Of a stretch of DNA of 64,000 nucleotides, positions 1-11,623 are shown one piece after another (the first letter of the stretch is position 1; each line of letters opens with the position of its first letter). Location: NCBI GenBank assembly GCA_030998225.1, contig JAPYXD010000250.1, positions 868,001 through 932,000 on the forward strand, read 5' to 3'. The notes under the pieces are model-generated. The model did not search any database and was not told where the DNA came from. It was given only the letters and a program-made list of their open reading frames with translations. This DNA comes from Diplolepis rosae (Eukaryota; Arthropoda; Insecta; Hymenoptera; Diplolepididae). The position numbers were made by a program, and so were the translations under genes.

Positions 1-1013
1 GTCTTTCTTCTAGCCACCAATCTCTTGGTGACTATTTTGAAGGCGAGACCCCATGGGTCCTTCTCGACCTCACCGATCAAGTCTTTCCAGCATTGAAGTC
101 GACTTTTCTTTATGCCTCGCCTCAAAGCTGTTTTTCCCCTTTTCCATGCCTCGTGCAGCGTAGCATCCCCCTTTGAACGGGTGAATTTTCGCCGCTCTGC
201 GAGGCATTCTCGATGTAGGGCTTCCAACTGGTCGTTCCACCAGTACATCGAACCCTAGGCTTGCCTGCGCTCACGGCGAGGCATCGAGTAGTCGCAAGCC
301 GCGACCACCTTCTTCCTCGCCGAGCGCACAGTAACTTCAAACGATCCAGCAGGGCAGACCCAACCAAGCTCATCGATGAGCCTGGTTTCTTCGAGGTGTT
401 CGTGAAGTCTTTCCCTGCTGAGCCGTCTCGTGTTCCAGGAGGGGCTCCTTCCTTCGCCGCCCCTACCCTTATCCACCGCTTGACACCGTTGTTCTAGTGT
501 AAATTCGATGCACCGGTGGTCACTCAAGGTAATTACCTCGAGGAACGACCAGTCGCTTATCCTTGAAGTGAGGCGAGGTGCGGCAATTGTGAGATCAACT
601 ATTGACCCCCCCGCTCCTCGTCTGAAAGTGAATTCCTCGCCCTGATTCAAGACGATCAGGTCGTTCCTAGCGACCATCTCGCCAACCAAGATTCCCCTCA
701 TATCAAGGCGGGCCTCACCCCACTGGGGCGACTTACTGTTGAAGTCACCCCCTATGAGGGATCGCCCGATGGCCTCACGGAGGCTTTCCTCAAGGAGGAG
801 GATCTGGGTCTCAAAGACATCGAAGGGATCGCCGGGGGAGAAGTAGCAGCTGTACGCACGCACACCCGCCACCTCCACCCAAGCGAACCCCGCGTCGGTC
901 TCCAGGAAGTCCCCGACGCCCAAATCAGGGTTACAAACAAGGATGCCGGCCCTCCTTGATGCATCCTGATACCAAGCAGAGTTTTCGGACCACTTGTACT
1001 GCTCACTAATGAC
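1..1013 (-). pseudogene. LINE ORF2, endonuclease and pre-RT linker (R1/Jockey-like), broken
   Basis: Apurinic-like endonuclease (EEP fold) of a non-LTR retrotransposon, which would nick target DNA for target-primed reverse transcription. Seen: SEQYKW near the start, GGDFNS at about 750, the D-R-G motif after it, and LSDHRCIEF near 510. After an in-frame TAG at about 255 the same frame continues as YWWNDQLEALHREC and then CWKDLIGEVEKDPWG, the linker that precedes RT in R1/Jockey-clade elements, and it is still open at base 1. RT lies outside the window. The endonuclease N-terminus is missing because the frame is fused at about 1013 to the tail of ORF1. Inactive as it stands. Confidence 0.85.
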
Positions 1014-2000
1014 TAATAACACATGGGCGACATCTTTGTCTCCCGTGTCTGCGCATGGCAGGCACCTTGGTGGCGCCTTAGAAGTCCTGGCCAAGTGTCC
1101 CGTGGCGCCGCATCTTCAACAGGCGTTTTTCCTGTCGGGGTTGCTGCAGCCCCGGGACCCGTGGCCATACCCAAGGCACCTGAAGCAGCGGGCGACTTCC
1201 ACGTGCTCGCGAATGCGGCACGCTACCCACCCAATCCTCAACTTACCTAGCTGAAGCAGACGCGCGGCGTCTCCTTCAGCTAGCCGGATCACTGCAGTCT
1301 TCACCCCACCAAAGCGGGTGAAGAGCCTTCAGGACCCCTCAAAAGCTGGTCTGCCCAATGCCAAGTACAGGGCAGACACAACCTCTTCTTTTTCAACGGT
1401 CTCGTCCAGGTCCCTAATTTCGAGACCTCAAGTCCTGCCTTCCGGGGGTCGACCTTCGCCTTCATTTCCCTCAAGATGTCGGCGTAGGACTGGCTGTCCT
1501 TCGCCGACACCTTGATGGCGTCGCCCGACCTGGCGGGCGTGGAGCGCTTCGACTTAGGAGTGGCGGTGGTCCCCTGCGCTTTTTGGGCAGAGTCCTCCTC
1601 CCTTTTCTCCTTTTTTTCTTTTTTCTTTTTTTTGTGACCACATGTCAGTCCCCTTCTTTATTCGGGGGCTGACTCGTGGCGACCTCGGCATAAGAGGGCG
1701 AAGAGCCACCCTTCCCCCTCTTGGGAGTTTTTTCCAGAGGGTGAGAGGGCGCAGATCTTTTTTCGCCCTTCGCCTGATTTTTTGGGGTATCTCCCAGAGA
1801 CGCCGAACCAGGTCTCTGGAAGATCCCCAATTTCTTCATAGCGGGGTGAGATTCCATTTTCTTCTGGAATTTCACCCCGCTCTCCAGGAGGCACTTGTGG
1901 GTGTTGAGCATACCGCTTAACACCTCAGTTGCCTCGTTCACCGAGTCTTTAACGAAGCCAGGGTTATTTCTCAGCATACCCTGTTGTATAACGCTTATGG
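1013..2000 (-). pseudogene. LINE ORF1 (gag-like, zinc knuckle), decayed
   Basis: RNA-binding ORF1 protein of the same LINE. A CCHC knuckle (CFRCLGYGHGSRGC) is at about 1146-1187; a second one follows after an in-frame TGA, as CGATGHLA at about 1090-1115. Upstream pieces in changing frames include YADILREMKAKVDP at about 1440-1480, a segment commonly found before the knuckles in this clade, and a lysine/proline-rich N-terminal part at 1645-1977. The lost Cys codon context and several frame changes make it a pseudogene. Its 3' end runs directly into endonuclease sequence with no spacer, so the ORF1/ORF2 boundary has been deleted. Confidence 0.75.
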
Positions 2001-2099
2001 CCCTGGCTAACTTTTCTTTTTTTTCATTTTGCTCCTTGAGGAGCTGAAGGACGTCTTGCCATCCCTCAGCTCCTGTAGGACATTGAATTATTATAAATT

Positions 2100-2600
2100 T
2101 ACAATATTTTTTATTGAGTTTTGTCTTAGATTGTTTATTGTTATTTTAAATTATCAATTGTTATAACAATAACAATGTTAAAAAACTATATATAAAATTT
2201 GTTTTTCAAGAAAAAAAAAATAAAATAAGGATTGTAAAATTTAATTTTAATTTGTTTATTTATTTTTAATAACAATCAAATTTGAATTGAAATTCGTATT
2301 TGTTCATTAGGAAATAAAATAATGATATACAGATACAATTATGTCAAATATTTAAATGAAATAAATAATCGCTTAATTGGTTGTCAATTCATAATGCTTA
2401 ACAATAAATTTCTTAAATTTATAAAAATATTTTTCTTTACCAATTGCATGTGCTCTTTATGTAAATTAAAATAATTTATTTTATTTATTTATAAATTGTT
2501 TACAACAATTGAAAAAAATTGTTTATAACAATGACCATTCGAAATATTCATAAGTTATTTTGATTATATTGGACAAGTTAAACTTGATTAAAAATCCTTG
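2100..2600. other. A+T-rich stretch without a recognisable gene
   Basis: Very A+T-rich with short homopolymers and no long reading frame. It lies between the LINE 5' end and the LTR-element leader; I see nothing else in it. Confidence 0.5.
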
Positions 2601-3168
2601 GACAATTTTTTGCAATTAAAAATATTCTGTTTCTTGACACAGTTGAAATTGAAGTTATAAACAATTCAGTCACAAGCACTTCGAACTTTGCCTTACCCAA
2701 AATGATCGTTATCAATGATAACGGTTCAACGTACTCAAAAAGGACTTATACTCTCGTGTGGTATTTTTTATGTTTGTTTTCAACTTACATTCAAACGTAG
2801 TTAACAAATTAGAATAATTTTTAAATAAAATAGGTTGTTTTAATCACTTAGGTTATCCTCAAGGTCAGATCACTGCGTGATTTTTCAAAACTTATATGTA
2901 TTATACATTTTATAAAAATTATAAAATTGCAAAGAAATGATTTCATTAATAAATCATCAAGGTTAGCCTCAAGGTCAAATCCCTTTGTGATCTAACTAAT
3001 TTATTTTATTTAAATTTTAAGTTTACAAGTTAAAATAATATTTTTTATTCATTTATTCATTATTATCGAAGTAATACAAATTGAATTTATTTAAAACTAA
3101 AACTAATGCAAACATAATGTTAAAATTGTACAAGTATTTAGACAATGGCACAGTGAATAGGTAAAGAG
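2600..3168 (-). repeat. Leader fragment of a Gypsy-type LTR element
   Basis: Colinear with 43165-43680: both hold AAAAATATTCTGTT, then CTTTGCCTTACCCAAA/TTGATCG, GGTTCAACG, a TATACTCTCGTGTG-like stretch, and two copies of the unit with TAGCCTCAAGGTCAAATC bounded by TCAC...GTGA. The same sequence in inverse orientation is at 41290-41480 and 41900-42120. It is read as the untranslated leader between the LTR and gag of this retrotransposon family, on the minus strand. Confidence 0.65.
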
Positions 3169-3590
3169 TTGTTACGTCCCAACAAATAGAATACGTAGTT
3201 TAATAATTTTAGTAACTATTAAATAGATTTAGGTTAAGAGAAACTGTATCACCCGGTAGATGTAGGAAAACGCCATATGAAAAACTAAAAAATGGACTTT
3301 GTCCCCAATAAATAAGCTAAGTACTTGTGATAAGAGTGCAAATATCGTTTTTTTAATATTATTTATTTAATAGATTAAACAAACACGTATTACCTCGATC
3401 GAAAAACCGTTGAACCTTAATAGAACTTCATAGCATCCGTATTTCAAATTTGTTTTCTTCATAAGGCGTTTCAATAACTAATGAATATGTAGACATGTAG
3501 CCGCGTACAAATAAGATATAAATAATATGTATAATGAGTAACATAAACAGGTTGAAAACTAATTAGTTAAATTAGAGATAATACATAAAT
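3169..3590 (-). repeat. Probable LTR fragment (TGTTACGTCCC end)
   Basis: The leader repeat abuts TGTTACGTCCC, the same terminal motif that bounds the LTRs at 30583, 44125 and 56360. On the minus strand this would be the ...GGGACGTAACA end of a 5' LTR followed by its leader. No matching opposite terminus is visible before the gag remnant at 3598, so the LTR is probably truncated. Confidence 0.4.
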
Positions 3591-3597
3591 TGCACTA

Positions 3598-4822
3598 TTA
3601 CTTTGACGCAAGCCTTGTGGAAAAAATATACACTTGTAATACACACGCGTATTTTAGATTTAAAATACGGGTGCATCCGTACTGCGGAGAGCGTTTGAGT
3701 TTTTCACGTTGTTTGTTTTGATTTAAAAATTGTCTATGATTTGCATACCTGTTTTGATCTAGATTTTCTTGTCTATTATCATAATTTCTGTTTCTCAAAA
3801 AAATATTATTATTATTGTAATTATAGCATCTATTGCTGTTGAGATAATTATTTCTGTTGCTTGAAAAATTATTTTAATTTTTGTTCCTGTTCCTTAAAAT
3901 ATTGTTATTCGGATAATTGTTATGTGCTAAGTTATTATAATTATAATTATTGTTTCTTTTTCCTAAGAAATGGTTATTCCGATAATTATTTCTTGCAGTA
4001 TTATTGTTATTATCTTCTTGTTGTTGGTAATTAGTACTAAGGTGTTGATTTTGAATAACAAAATTAGAATTTTGTTTCTTAGAAACTGCTTCTTGTCCTT
4101 TAGTCAAATGATAATAATTTTCAGCAACTTGACCTGGTTTTTTACATATTATACAATTTATGTTGTTGTCTTGTGCAACATTGAATCGAGTTGTTTTACT
4201 ATTTCTATCATTTGTAGAATCATATATTTTTAAATAATCTAAATTTTTATTTCTTCGTAGTGCAGAAGATGCAGCCAAGTTTCTCTCTATGTTGATTGTG
4301 TAATTGAAAACTTCTTTTAATCTTTCTTATGTTTTTACTCGAATTTCAAATTCAGGACGCAGACCGCGAATAAAGCAATGAATAATGTCTCTTTGAAGGT
4401 TCTGTTTGAAGGTATTATCTACTTGTCCATTATTGTTAAATCTATAAGCATCTTCGAATCTGTCGGCAATCTCCTTAATTCTAGCTGCATAGGAAAGAAC
4501 ACTCTCCTTTTCCCACATATAGGTATTCCCTAATTCTCCTTGTAATTGATACGCACTTTTTGCAGGGGCATATACTCTTTTGAGTTTTTCAATTCATTCC
4601 TCTATATTATTATAAGTTGACCTAAAGATATATTTTCTTACTTCTCCTAATAATTTACTTCTTAATAATCGCGCTAAAATTTCTTGAGCTGCGGGTGTTG
4701 GCAGCTTTGCCTTTGCAACATAACATCCCTCAATAAAGTGTGCTAATGAAATGTTACTTCCATCAAATACGTGTACTACTTCTAACGCGTCGCGTAAGGA
4801 TACTTGTTGACTATTAGGTATT
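3598..4822 (-). pseudogene. Gypsy-type Gag, in-frame stops, defective zinc knuckle
   Basis: Capsid/nucleocapsid protein of a Gypsy-type retrotransposon. One frame runs throughout and is interrupted by stops at about 4591, 4324 and 3871. It begins SQQVSLRDALEVV and continues through LPTPAAQE...LARLLRSKL and VYAPAKS, then a capsid segment rich in F, R and E, then an Asn/Arg-rich tail ending near KLKRSPQYGCT. The knuckle reads CIICKKPGQVAENYYH: His and the last Cys of CX2CX4HX4C are replaced by Gln and Tyr. It matches the gag at 38571-39591 and retains about 145 residues that the other copy has lost. Confidence 0.8.
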
Positions 4823-5288
4823 TTTAACTCAATTTGCTCTACGCGCAAGAGCTCGTAGAAAAGCTTGACGCCAATTAGAATATCGATTTCAGATGGCTTG
4901 TAAAACTCAGGATCTGCTAGAAATATATTTTTGGGAATTTCGAAGGCGGCCCGGTTTATGGGCAATGAGGGCATTCTTTTCGTGATACGAGATCGTAAGA
5001 AAAAATCGAGACTCTTTTGATATTTACTAAATCGTGACTTCATAGTCGTGGAAACCGAATGCTTGATTTCAGTGCAAGTATCTTCAAGGCCGGTGACAGA
5101 GATGTCAACTAAATTTTTTCGAAGATTTAAAAAGGATGCAATTTCTTTAGTTATGAAATTTGCTTTTGAGCCAGCATCTAGGAATACTCGACAGGCCTTT
5201 GATTTTCCTTGAGCATTAACCAAGTCTACTATCGCTGTAGCCAGTATGGCTTCAGAAGGCACGCTTGCATACATGCTGATGCTCGATA
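4822..5288 (-). pseudogene. BEL/Pao retropepsin fragment, fused to Gypsy gag
   Basis: About 150 residues of the aspartic protease region of a BEL/Pao retrotransposon: TAIVDLVNAQGK, active-site FLDAGS, FITKEIA, then RFSKYQ, LPINR and LADPEFYKPSEIDILIG, an order typical of BEL protease. Without any stop the frame passes at about 4822 into the Gypsy gag, giving a 226-codon open frame (4594-5274) made of two unrelated retroelement families. The BEL gag, RT and integrase are absent nearby. This looks like a junction made by insertion or template switching; a functional fusion is unlikely because gag stops soon after. Confidence 0.75.
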
Positions 5289-5289
5289 A

Positions 5290-6009
5290 AATATTATATT
5301 ATACATAAAATATTTTATGTGCCTCCGGCGCGTAAACTCGTTTTTTCGCTAAAGTTAAGAGTAGCACAATGTTGTGTATTGCACCACAGAGGAATGTAAT
5401 GTAAAAATTTATCTGCGCATGCGCCTGTAGCCATACAGCGGAGCACAATCTTCTTCTTCGTACAGCGTTAGCAACCCTACTGACAAAGCCTTGTATATTT
5501 GAAGTGCGCATGCGTCTATTAAAATCCGCTATTACTACACAAGATCGATAAAATCAAAATGACCGAGACTAGTCGCGAAATATCAAGTGTAATGACTAGC
5601 GCTGCAAACAACTACAATACTATAGATTAGATTCGAGTGTATGCATAAAAACTCGTATACGCACCGAAGTCACATAAAATAGAATACGTGCCAATGCACA
5701 CACTTCGGGAAATTACGAGATTCGCGACAATGCTCGCAGGACTTATCGCGCCTCGGCTTCGATCTCCTGCGAGTATTGTCGCTCGTCGCGCATTAACCCT
5801 CATTGTGCGCCTAGGCACATAATATACTAAAGTCGTAAACTGATCCTTAAAGGAATTACAAAACATTCGGAAAGAGTCTTGGAGTTTCTTATTTACAGCT
5901 ATTAGATTGTAAAAATGATTTCAAGTGCTTCTAACATATTCTAGTTTGATTGACGACAAGATCGTTGGAATATAATGTAGCTAAACTTTTTAATCTGAAT
6001 TTGTTACGA
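5290..6009. other. No recognisable gene
   Basis: Mixed-composition DNA with CG-containing patches around 5400-5500 and 5700-5800. Short open frames on the minus strand show no family motif. It may be more BEL/Pao sequence too decayed to identify. Confidence 0.4.
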
Positions 6010-6395
6010 AGCAACAGAGTTGAATTTTTAATTTGAAAGATGAAAAAACTTATCAACAGTATTACAATCCAAATTGGAATCGAGAATTTGTTTCTCAATA
6101 CGTTCAAGTGATTCTTTAATAAATTCGATATGGATGTGAATTTCTCTAATTTCTGTTTTCAAAAGTTTTTTTAAATAATGTTGAATCAAATTATAAAAAT
6201 CTTTTTTACCTGAGTTACTTTCAAAGTGAAAATTTTTTTGACGATTATAACGAAACGTCGCTACAAAGTGGGACATAATAATGAAGAGTTTTCTTCTTTA
6301 TATTTTACCCTCATCGATCGCAAACCAACATCTTTTATAATATTAATATGGAGGGTGACACTACCATTTCTTCACGCTATCTTAATCCCTTTATT
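6010..6395 (+). mobile_element. 3' tail of a Penelope-like element
   Basis: The stretch from ACGAAACGTCGCTACAA (about 6250) to TGACACTACCATTTCTTCA (about 6393) matches the inverse of 33573-33703, the 3' tail of the Penelope-like insertion there, at high identity. Coding sequence upstream is too decayed to place. A short LTR-end fragment (CCCTTTATTGGTTTCTTGAT, 6400-6420) follows. Confidence 0.65.
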
Positions 6396-6686
6396 GGTTT
6401 CTTGATCTGTTTGTAGCTTGAGTCGATAGAATAAGGTATTTCCAAAATTTTCCAAAAAATTGCTATCGATAGAGGATACCTGATTTCTGCAGTCAATTTT
6501 TTTCCTGTATTTTTTAGTCACCTATTATGCAAGAAAAAAAAACTCTGTGAATTTCAAGCACTGTAAAACGATCCGGAAATTCCCGATCAGCTCCAAAGCT
6601 GGCTTCGTGTTCGTGACGTCACCATTGCTATAAGCAGACTGTATGAATCGTATAAAATAAGCGAGTTGCATCAGAATTATATTAAA

Positions 6687-9228
6687 ATGACTTCGAAAAA
6701 GTATTATCGGACGTGTTTTGTACCAAATTGTAAAAGTACAACAATCAAAACACCGTTGAAACATTTTTTTTGTGTGCCAACAAACTTTGAAGTGCGAAAA
6801 AAGTGGTTTACTGAAGCACGTACAGATCAACCGGCACGTCAATGTAACTATTTTTGTTGTGAAGACCATTTCAACGTGAGTATTAGTAAAATTAGTGAAA
6901 TTAATAAGTAATTAATGAATAACATCATGTACTAGAAATTAAATCAAATACTAATACATTTAAATCGTAAAAAAAATTGTCTTAAAAAGTATGAAAACAT
7001 AGCCTTCAAAGTCGATTGATCAATATATTTCTATGTAGTTAAAAGAAGATTCGGATAATTATGTCAAGTGCAGTATCCAAGGAGGTCCTCCAAAATTGAA
7101 AAAAGCAGTAGTACCTCACATTTTTTTGTGTCAGACAAAAAGATATCAATCTTTTATTAATACGAAACGACCTGCTGTACAAAAATTAACGAGAAAAAGA
7201 GTTATCAATGAAATATTCCTTGAAGAAAATCAGAAAGAAAATCGATTCGAGAATGATATCGAATTGGAGTACAAAACTGAAAACAATAGTAAACTCATTA
7301 AATTGAATAATGATAAATCTAAAAATGTGCTTGGATGTATCACAAATACAGTAAATATCTTGTTTTATTTCTCTGCGACTTCACTATTCAAATAACATTA
7401 ATTAGTAATATAATTTTGCAGGTACAAAATGATAAACAACTTCACATAAAGTCGGGTACTCTACACGTTACGAATAGCAAACCAACAAGTATGCTTGTGG
7501 ATAAAGAGACTGGTGTAAGTTTAAAATAGTAAATTGACTATTACCAAAATTTGTTGTTATTTTAAAAAAAAAACTATTTTTCATTAATTGAGTACAAAAA
7601 TTTGCAAAAAAAAATTGGTTGACTGAATTTTAAAAAACGAAGAAATTGGAATAATTTATTATTATTTTCAGATCTTAAATGAGGACTCATTACAAAAAAG
7701 ATATTCAAGATATTATTGAAATTGGAATAGATAGTAGTGCACCTGCACGTGATCACTCAAGTAATATCGAAAGCGCTCCTGTGTTATTGGATGAGACTAC
7801 AGATCTTTGCACATTAACAAGAAAAATCAATGAAAATATCGCAGATGTAAATGACATGCATCAGTTAACAACCATTGAAAATTCTGTATGTTAAAAAGAA
7901 AAATTGAAGATAGTGCAGCTGTTGATAGTATACCAAAATTAACAAAATTTGGTGAAAATTCAGACATTTCAAGAGCTGCTGATGTGTACAATGCTTTTCA
8001 GAAGAACAAAAACAAAACCAGCGTTACATATTCCACTTTCAAATTGAAATCGTCAGTAGTGGCACATAAAACAATAAATGATCAGCGAAGCATTGGAGTG
8101 CAGACTAGTCAAAAACAAATCAAACCTCATTTTCGTAGTAAAGCTACATCGTGTGATTTACCAACTTTATGTGAAAAAATGTCTACTGATAGAGGGTGCT
8201 CTCCGATCAATTTTTCCAAACAACGATCAATAATATCTACTTCGTGAAGTTCAATCGAGTCCATAGCAAAATCTTTTTTTTCGGTTTCTCTTTACAAGCC
8301 ATCGTCAAGTAGTTCTAGTAATCATTCGCTGGTCAAAGAAGAAAGAGAAAAAAAGAAACAAATGCAGTTACTTGCTTTAACCTTGATTAAGTATTTTATA
8401 AGTCTCAGCCCAAATAAGTTTATTGGTATTCTTGCAGAATGATCTTGGATCTGTGACCTATTGCACACATATACAAAATGTGGAATTGATGAAATAAATG
8501 TGAATTTCATGAAAAACAAAACAAATGATACTTTTGATCGTTTGGAAGATCAGTTTGGTTGGTCTGCATCAAAATCAAGTCGGGTTTTTAGAAAAACAGT
8601 AAAATTTATAGCTACTTGCTTGAAAAATCTTATATTCTTTCCAGATCCAGACAATATCAAACTAAATTTGCCAATAGCATTTCGTGCAAATTATAGTCAT
8701 ATGTGTGTTCTTTTAGATGCGTTTGAAATTGAAATTAGAAAACCATCTGATTCTGTGCATCAAAGTTTGACTTGGTCAGACTGTAAAAAATGCAATACTG
8801 TAAAGTATTTGATTGTCAGTACGCCAGATGGCTTCATAGTATATATGTCCAAAGGGTACGGAGGGCGAATAGGTGATACTCTTCTTTTTGAGGAAAGCAA
8901 TGTCATGTCAGTTTCACCCGAGAAATCTAGTGTGATGGCGGACAGAGGATTTAAACAAATTCAAACTGTATTAAATGAAAAAAATTGCGAACTTATACGA
9001 CCACCATCTGTATCTTCATCAGAAAAAATGACAGCGGATGAAGTCATTGAGACAAAACGCATAGCAAGTTTACGAATACATATTGAAAGATTGATAAGAA
9101 GACTTAGAGAATATAGTATTTGAGAGCCACATTCTTGCCTTGATTTGAATATAATTCCGTACATTGATGATGTAATAACTATTGTGGCTGGTTTGATTAA
9201 TTTGCAAACACCTATTATTAAAAAATAA
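6687..9228 (+). pseudogene. THAP-domain DDE transposase (multi-exon, broken)
   Basis: Transposase with an N-terminal THAP DNA-binding zinc domain. Exon 1 (6687-6875) has C-VPNC, FFCVP, R-KW, and C-EDHF; the donor GTGAGT follows HFN. Exon 2 starts at 7039 in phase and continues the THAP tail (VPHIF). A long basic linker follows in pieces to about 8250. The catalytic part (about 8340-9228) has NDTF-RL-DQFG, the first Asp in LLDAFE, HQSLTWSDCKKCNT, GYGGRIGDT, the second Asp in VMADRGF, RPPSVSS and TKRIASLRIHIER with the Glu. An in-frame TGA at about 9121 splits REYSI from EPHSCL, and linker frames are broken, so it is inactive. Start chosen at the ATG just before the zinc ligands. Confidence 0.85.
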
Positions 9229-9330
9229 TTGTGGCTTTCAAAAATGTTGATACTCTATCAATAAACATGAATATATATTGTGTGTACATAAAAACTTTAT
9301 TTTTCTAATTAAAAAATTTGAGCAACAAAA

Positions 9331-10640
9331 CTACATAAAAGTTTTCATTAAGTAAGTCAAAATATGTTTATCCCAAAAACAAACAGCACTTTCAATCATA
9401 CTGTTAGTAAACTGTTCATCAAATGAAATCCAGACATGATGAATACTTCTGTTATTTTCAAAATCCGGATCGGCGACACATACCAGTCTTTTTTTCTTTC
9501 CAGTTGCCAACATTTGTAAATTCATTTGTCCCTTACATTTATTACTTATTTCACCATTGCATAAATAGTGGTCGAAATTTTTTTCTGAACAAGGACATTT
9601 AACTTCAATTATAAAATCAGAAAAAATTCCATCTGGAGAAGCTCCTAACATAGGTAGCGAAGGAATAATATATAAACCGCTTCTTTCAATTTTGCAGTTC
9701 AGCATTTTTCAGTTTCAGATATAACTTGAGGTTCTAGTTCTTTGCCTCGCTTCATGTACTTGCTTTTATATGATTTAGCTATTTCTATTATGCGATTTAC
9801 TAGGCTTCCTTCAGGCGTCTGACATCTACTTGCTTCATAAATATTTGATGCTGTCAATCTGCCAAACCTCATTTCATACCAGAGTGGATCATTTGTTTGA
9901 TTTCTTGTTTTTTCTTCAATTTCTTTACAAAGTTCTGGAGTAATAATTTTTCTCATGTAAACATTGAAATCTGAAAATACATCTTCGTCTTTAGTAAAGT
10001 TAAAAAGTAAACGATGAATCGATGCACAGTAGACAGCTTTATCTTCTAACATGTAAGTGTATCTTGATAGTTGACTATCTATTTGTTTGATAGTCGCTTG
10101 ATCAACCAATTTAGACAGAAAACCGGTTGTATCTATTGTCACAGATTCCAATGCAGAACGTTTTTTTTGACAATTCACTTGCTGTTACAAATTTCTTGTC
10201 TGTTCCAACAGCTGACAGTGGTGGACGTCTCCAATAACATTCAATTTCAGTTGGAGATGCATTTTCATATCTCCTATTTACCCAAAATAGAAACGCAATA
10301 CCGTGCTTGCATCCATCTATAATTTGTTAATATTTTCATGAAATTTTGGCCTTGTTTGTATTAATATTTATATTTATGAAAATGTCGCGATAAAATATTC
10401 ATCATATTGACGTATGTACGTAGGTTTTAGTTAAAAAATTGCATTGCAGTAAATTGTTACCTTGTGATGCTGCACAGTCGAGACATCCGACAGAAATTAT
10501 CTTTTCTTCATTTCCATTAATTTTTAAAATAACGTTATAATTCTTTTTTCAGACGCGGTGTTCTGGGCAAATTTGACCATTAACTTGAAATAAAGGTTTA
10601 CTCCTTTTCAAGCAAACGTAACCTATTGCAGAATCTCCAT
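9331..10640 (-). pseudogene. SWIM zinc finger / YqaJ-like exonuclease of the transposon
   Basis: Second protein of the ISL2EU element: a lambda-exonuclease-fold (YqaJ, PD-(D/E)XK) nuclease with an N-terminal SWIM zinc finger. The finger reads CLDCAASQ + DGCKHG across an intron at 10317-10460 (GT..AG on the minus strand). Then YWRRPPLSAVGTDKKFVTASE, DPLWYEMRFGRLTAS, GASPDGI and IEVKCP, the catalytic core. Breaks: a TGA near 10551, one extra base in an 8-T run at 10161-10168, and one missing base in an A-run near 9710. Both homopolymer changes could be sequencing errors. The start codon was not found. Confidence 0.8.
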
Positions 10641-10749
10641 AATTTTCTCACGAAGACCTATCAATCAGAATACGTTACAATTAAATCAAACTCGACATAA
10701 AAAAAAATCAAAATCATTCCATTTTTGTTACAATAAGCATAACCCCTTA

Positions 10750-11430
10750 AGTGTCGTCTAGATTTTTGAAAAATCTGAAAAAATTATGACATACGTGTCT
10801 TTGGTACACATATTATTGACGAAAAACTCAACTTTGTTCTCAAATTTTTTCATCGGAAAAATTGCAAGCAAAAATTTTTGCAATTTTTTTCTTTACAAAT
10901 TTTACGCGCAAAAATTCGCGAAAAATTCTCAGAAGTTTCTCTTGATAAGACTAAATGCCGTGAATTTTTTCAGATTTTCAAACTATTAGTTGATGTAAAA
11001 AATAAAAAAAATGGAATTTGCATAATCAGCGATAACTCATCCAATAAGGCGGCTATTGGATTGAAAATTGGCACAAAAAAATCCTAGGGCAAATGCCTTT
11101 GAATACTTGATACTAGGGCTCATTTAAGTTGGGGGCTGTTTTGACATGGAAATCTGGCTAGGCCCTTTGGATACGGAGTTATTAGTGAAACTATTATAAA
11201 AATTTTGTTGCCTGTTAGAAGTGTAAGGATTGATTAGATCTTATGTGGATTGAATTTCCAATTAATGGGGCATAAAATAAGGAGTATTCGTGCTCTCACC
11301 ACTAGAATTTTTATTGAATTAAAACAGTCGAAATTCTGTAATATTATTTTCCTTCCGCAGTTACACAAAATTTACAAGAGAAAATTTAGATATCTGTGCA
11401 AGTATCTATTGTAGACCTGAGGTTGATAGT
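10750..11430. other. No recognisable gene
   Basis: A+T-rich sequence. A small perfect hairpin (AGATTTTTGAAAAATCT, about 10760) and short frames only. It may include the right terminal region of the ISL2EU element. Confidence 0.4.
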
Positions 11431-11623
11431 ATTGTTACGTCACAACTACGTAAACACTAACTTTCATCGAAGGTTCCTCGTTTCAAGTTAGGATCGAATG
11501 ATCCTCGCTTAGGGATGAGGATAAGTCAGTGAAAGACACAATATTTATTAAAATAATGTGAATTAAATTTATTAAAATATTTAGACTTGAATACAAAGGT
11601 TAAATTGATTACAATTACTAATA

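Larger units (their letters stand above)
6530..10750. mobile_element. ISL2EU-type DNA transposon (THAP-DDE + YqaJ)
   Basis: Two convergent genes, a THAP/DDE_Tnp_4 transposase on plus (6687-9228) and a SWIM/YqaJ-type exonuclease on minus (9331-about 10640), separated by about 100 bp that holds polyadenylation signals for both directions (AATAAA at about 9261 on plus; TTTATT near 9298). This pair is the known gene content of ISL2EU elements, relatives of IS5/PIF-Harbinger. I could not define the terminal inverted repeats, so the outer limits are approximate. Confidence 0.75.

Noticed and set aside
6028..6276. 82-codon minus frame
   Set aside because: Overlaps the Penelope-like tail on the opposite strand, without family motif.
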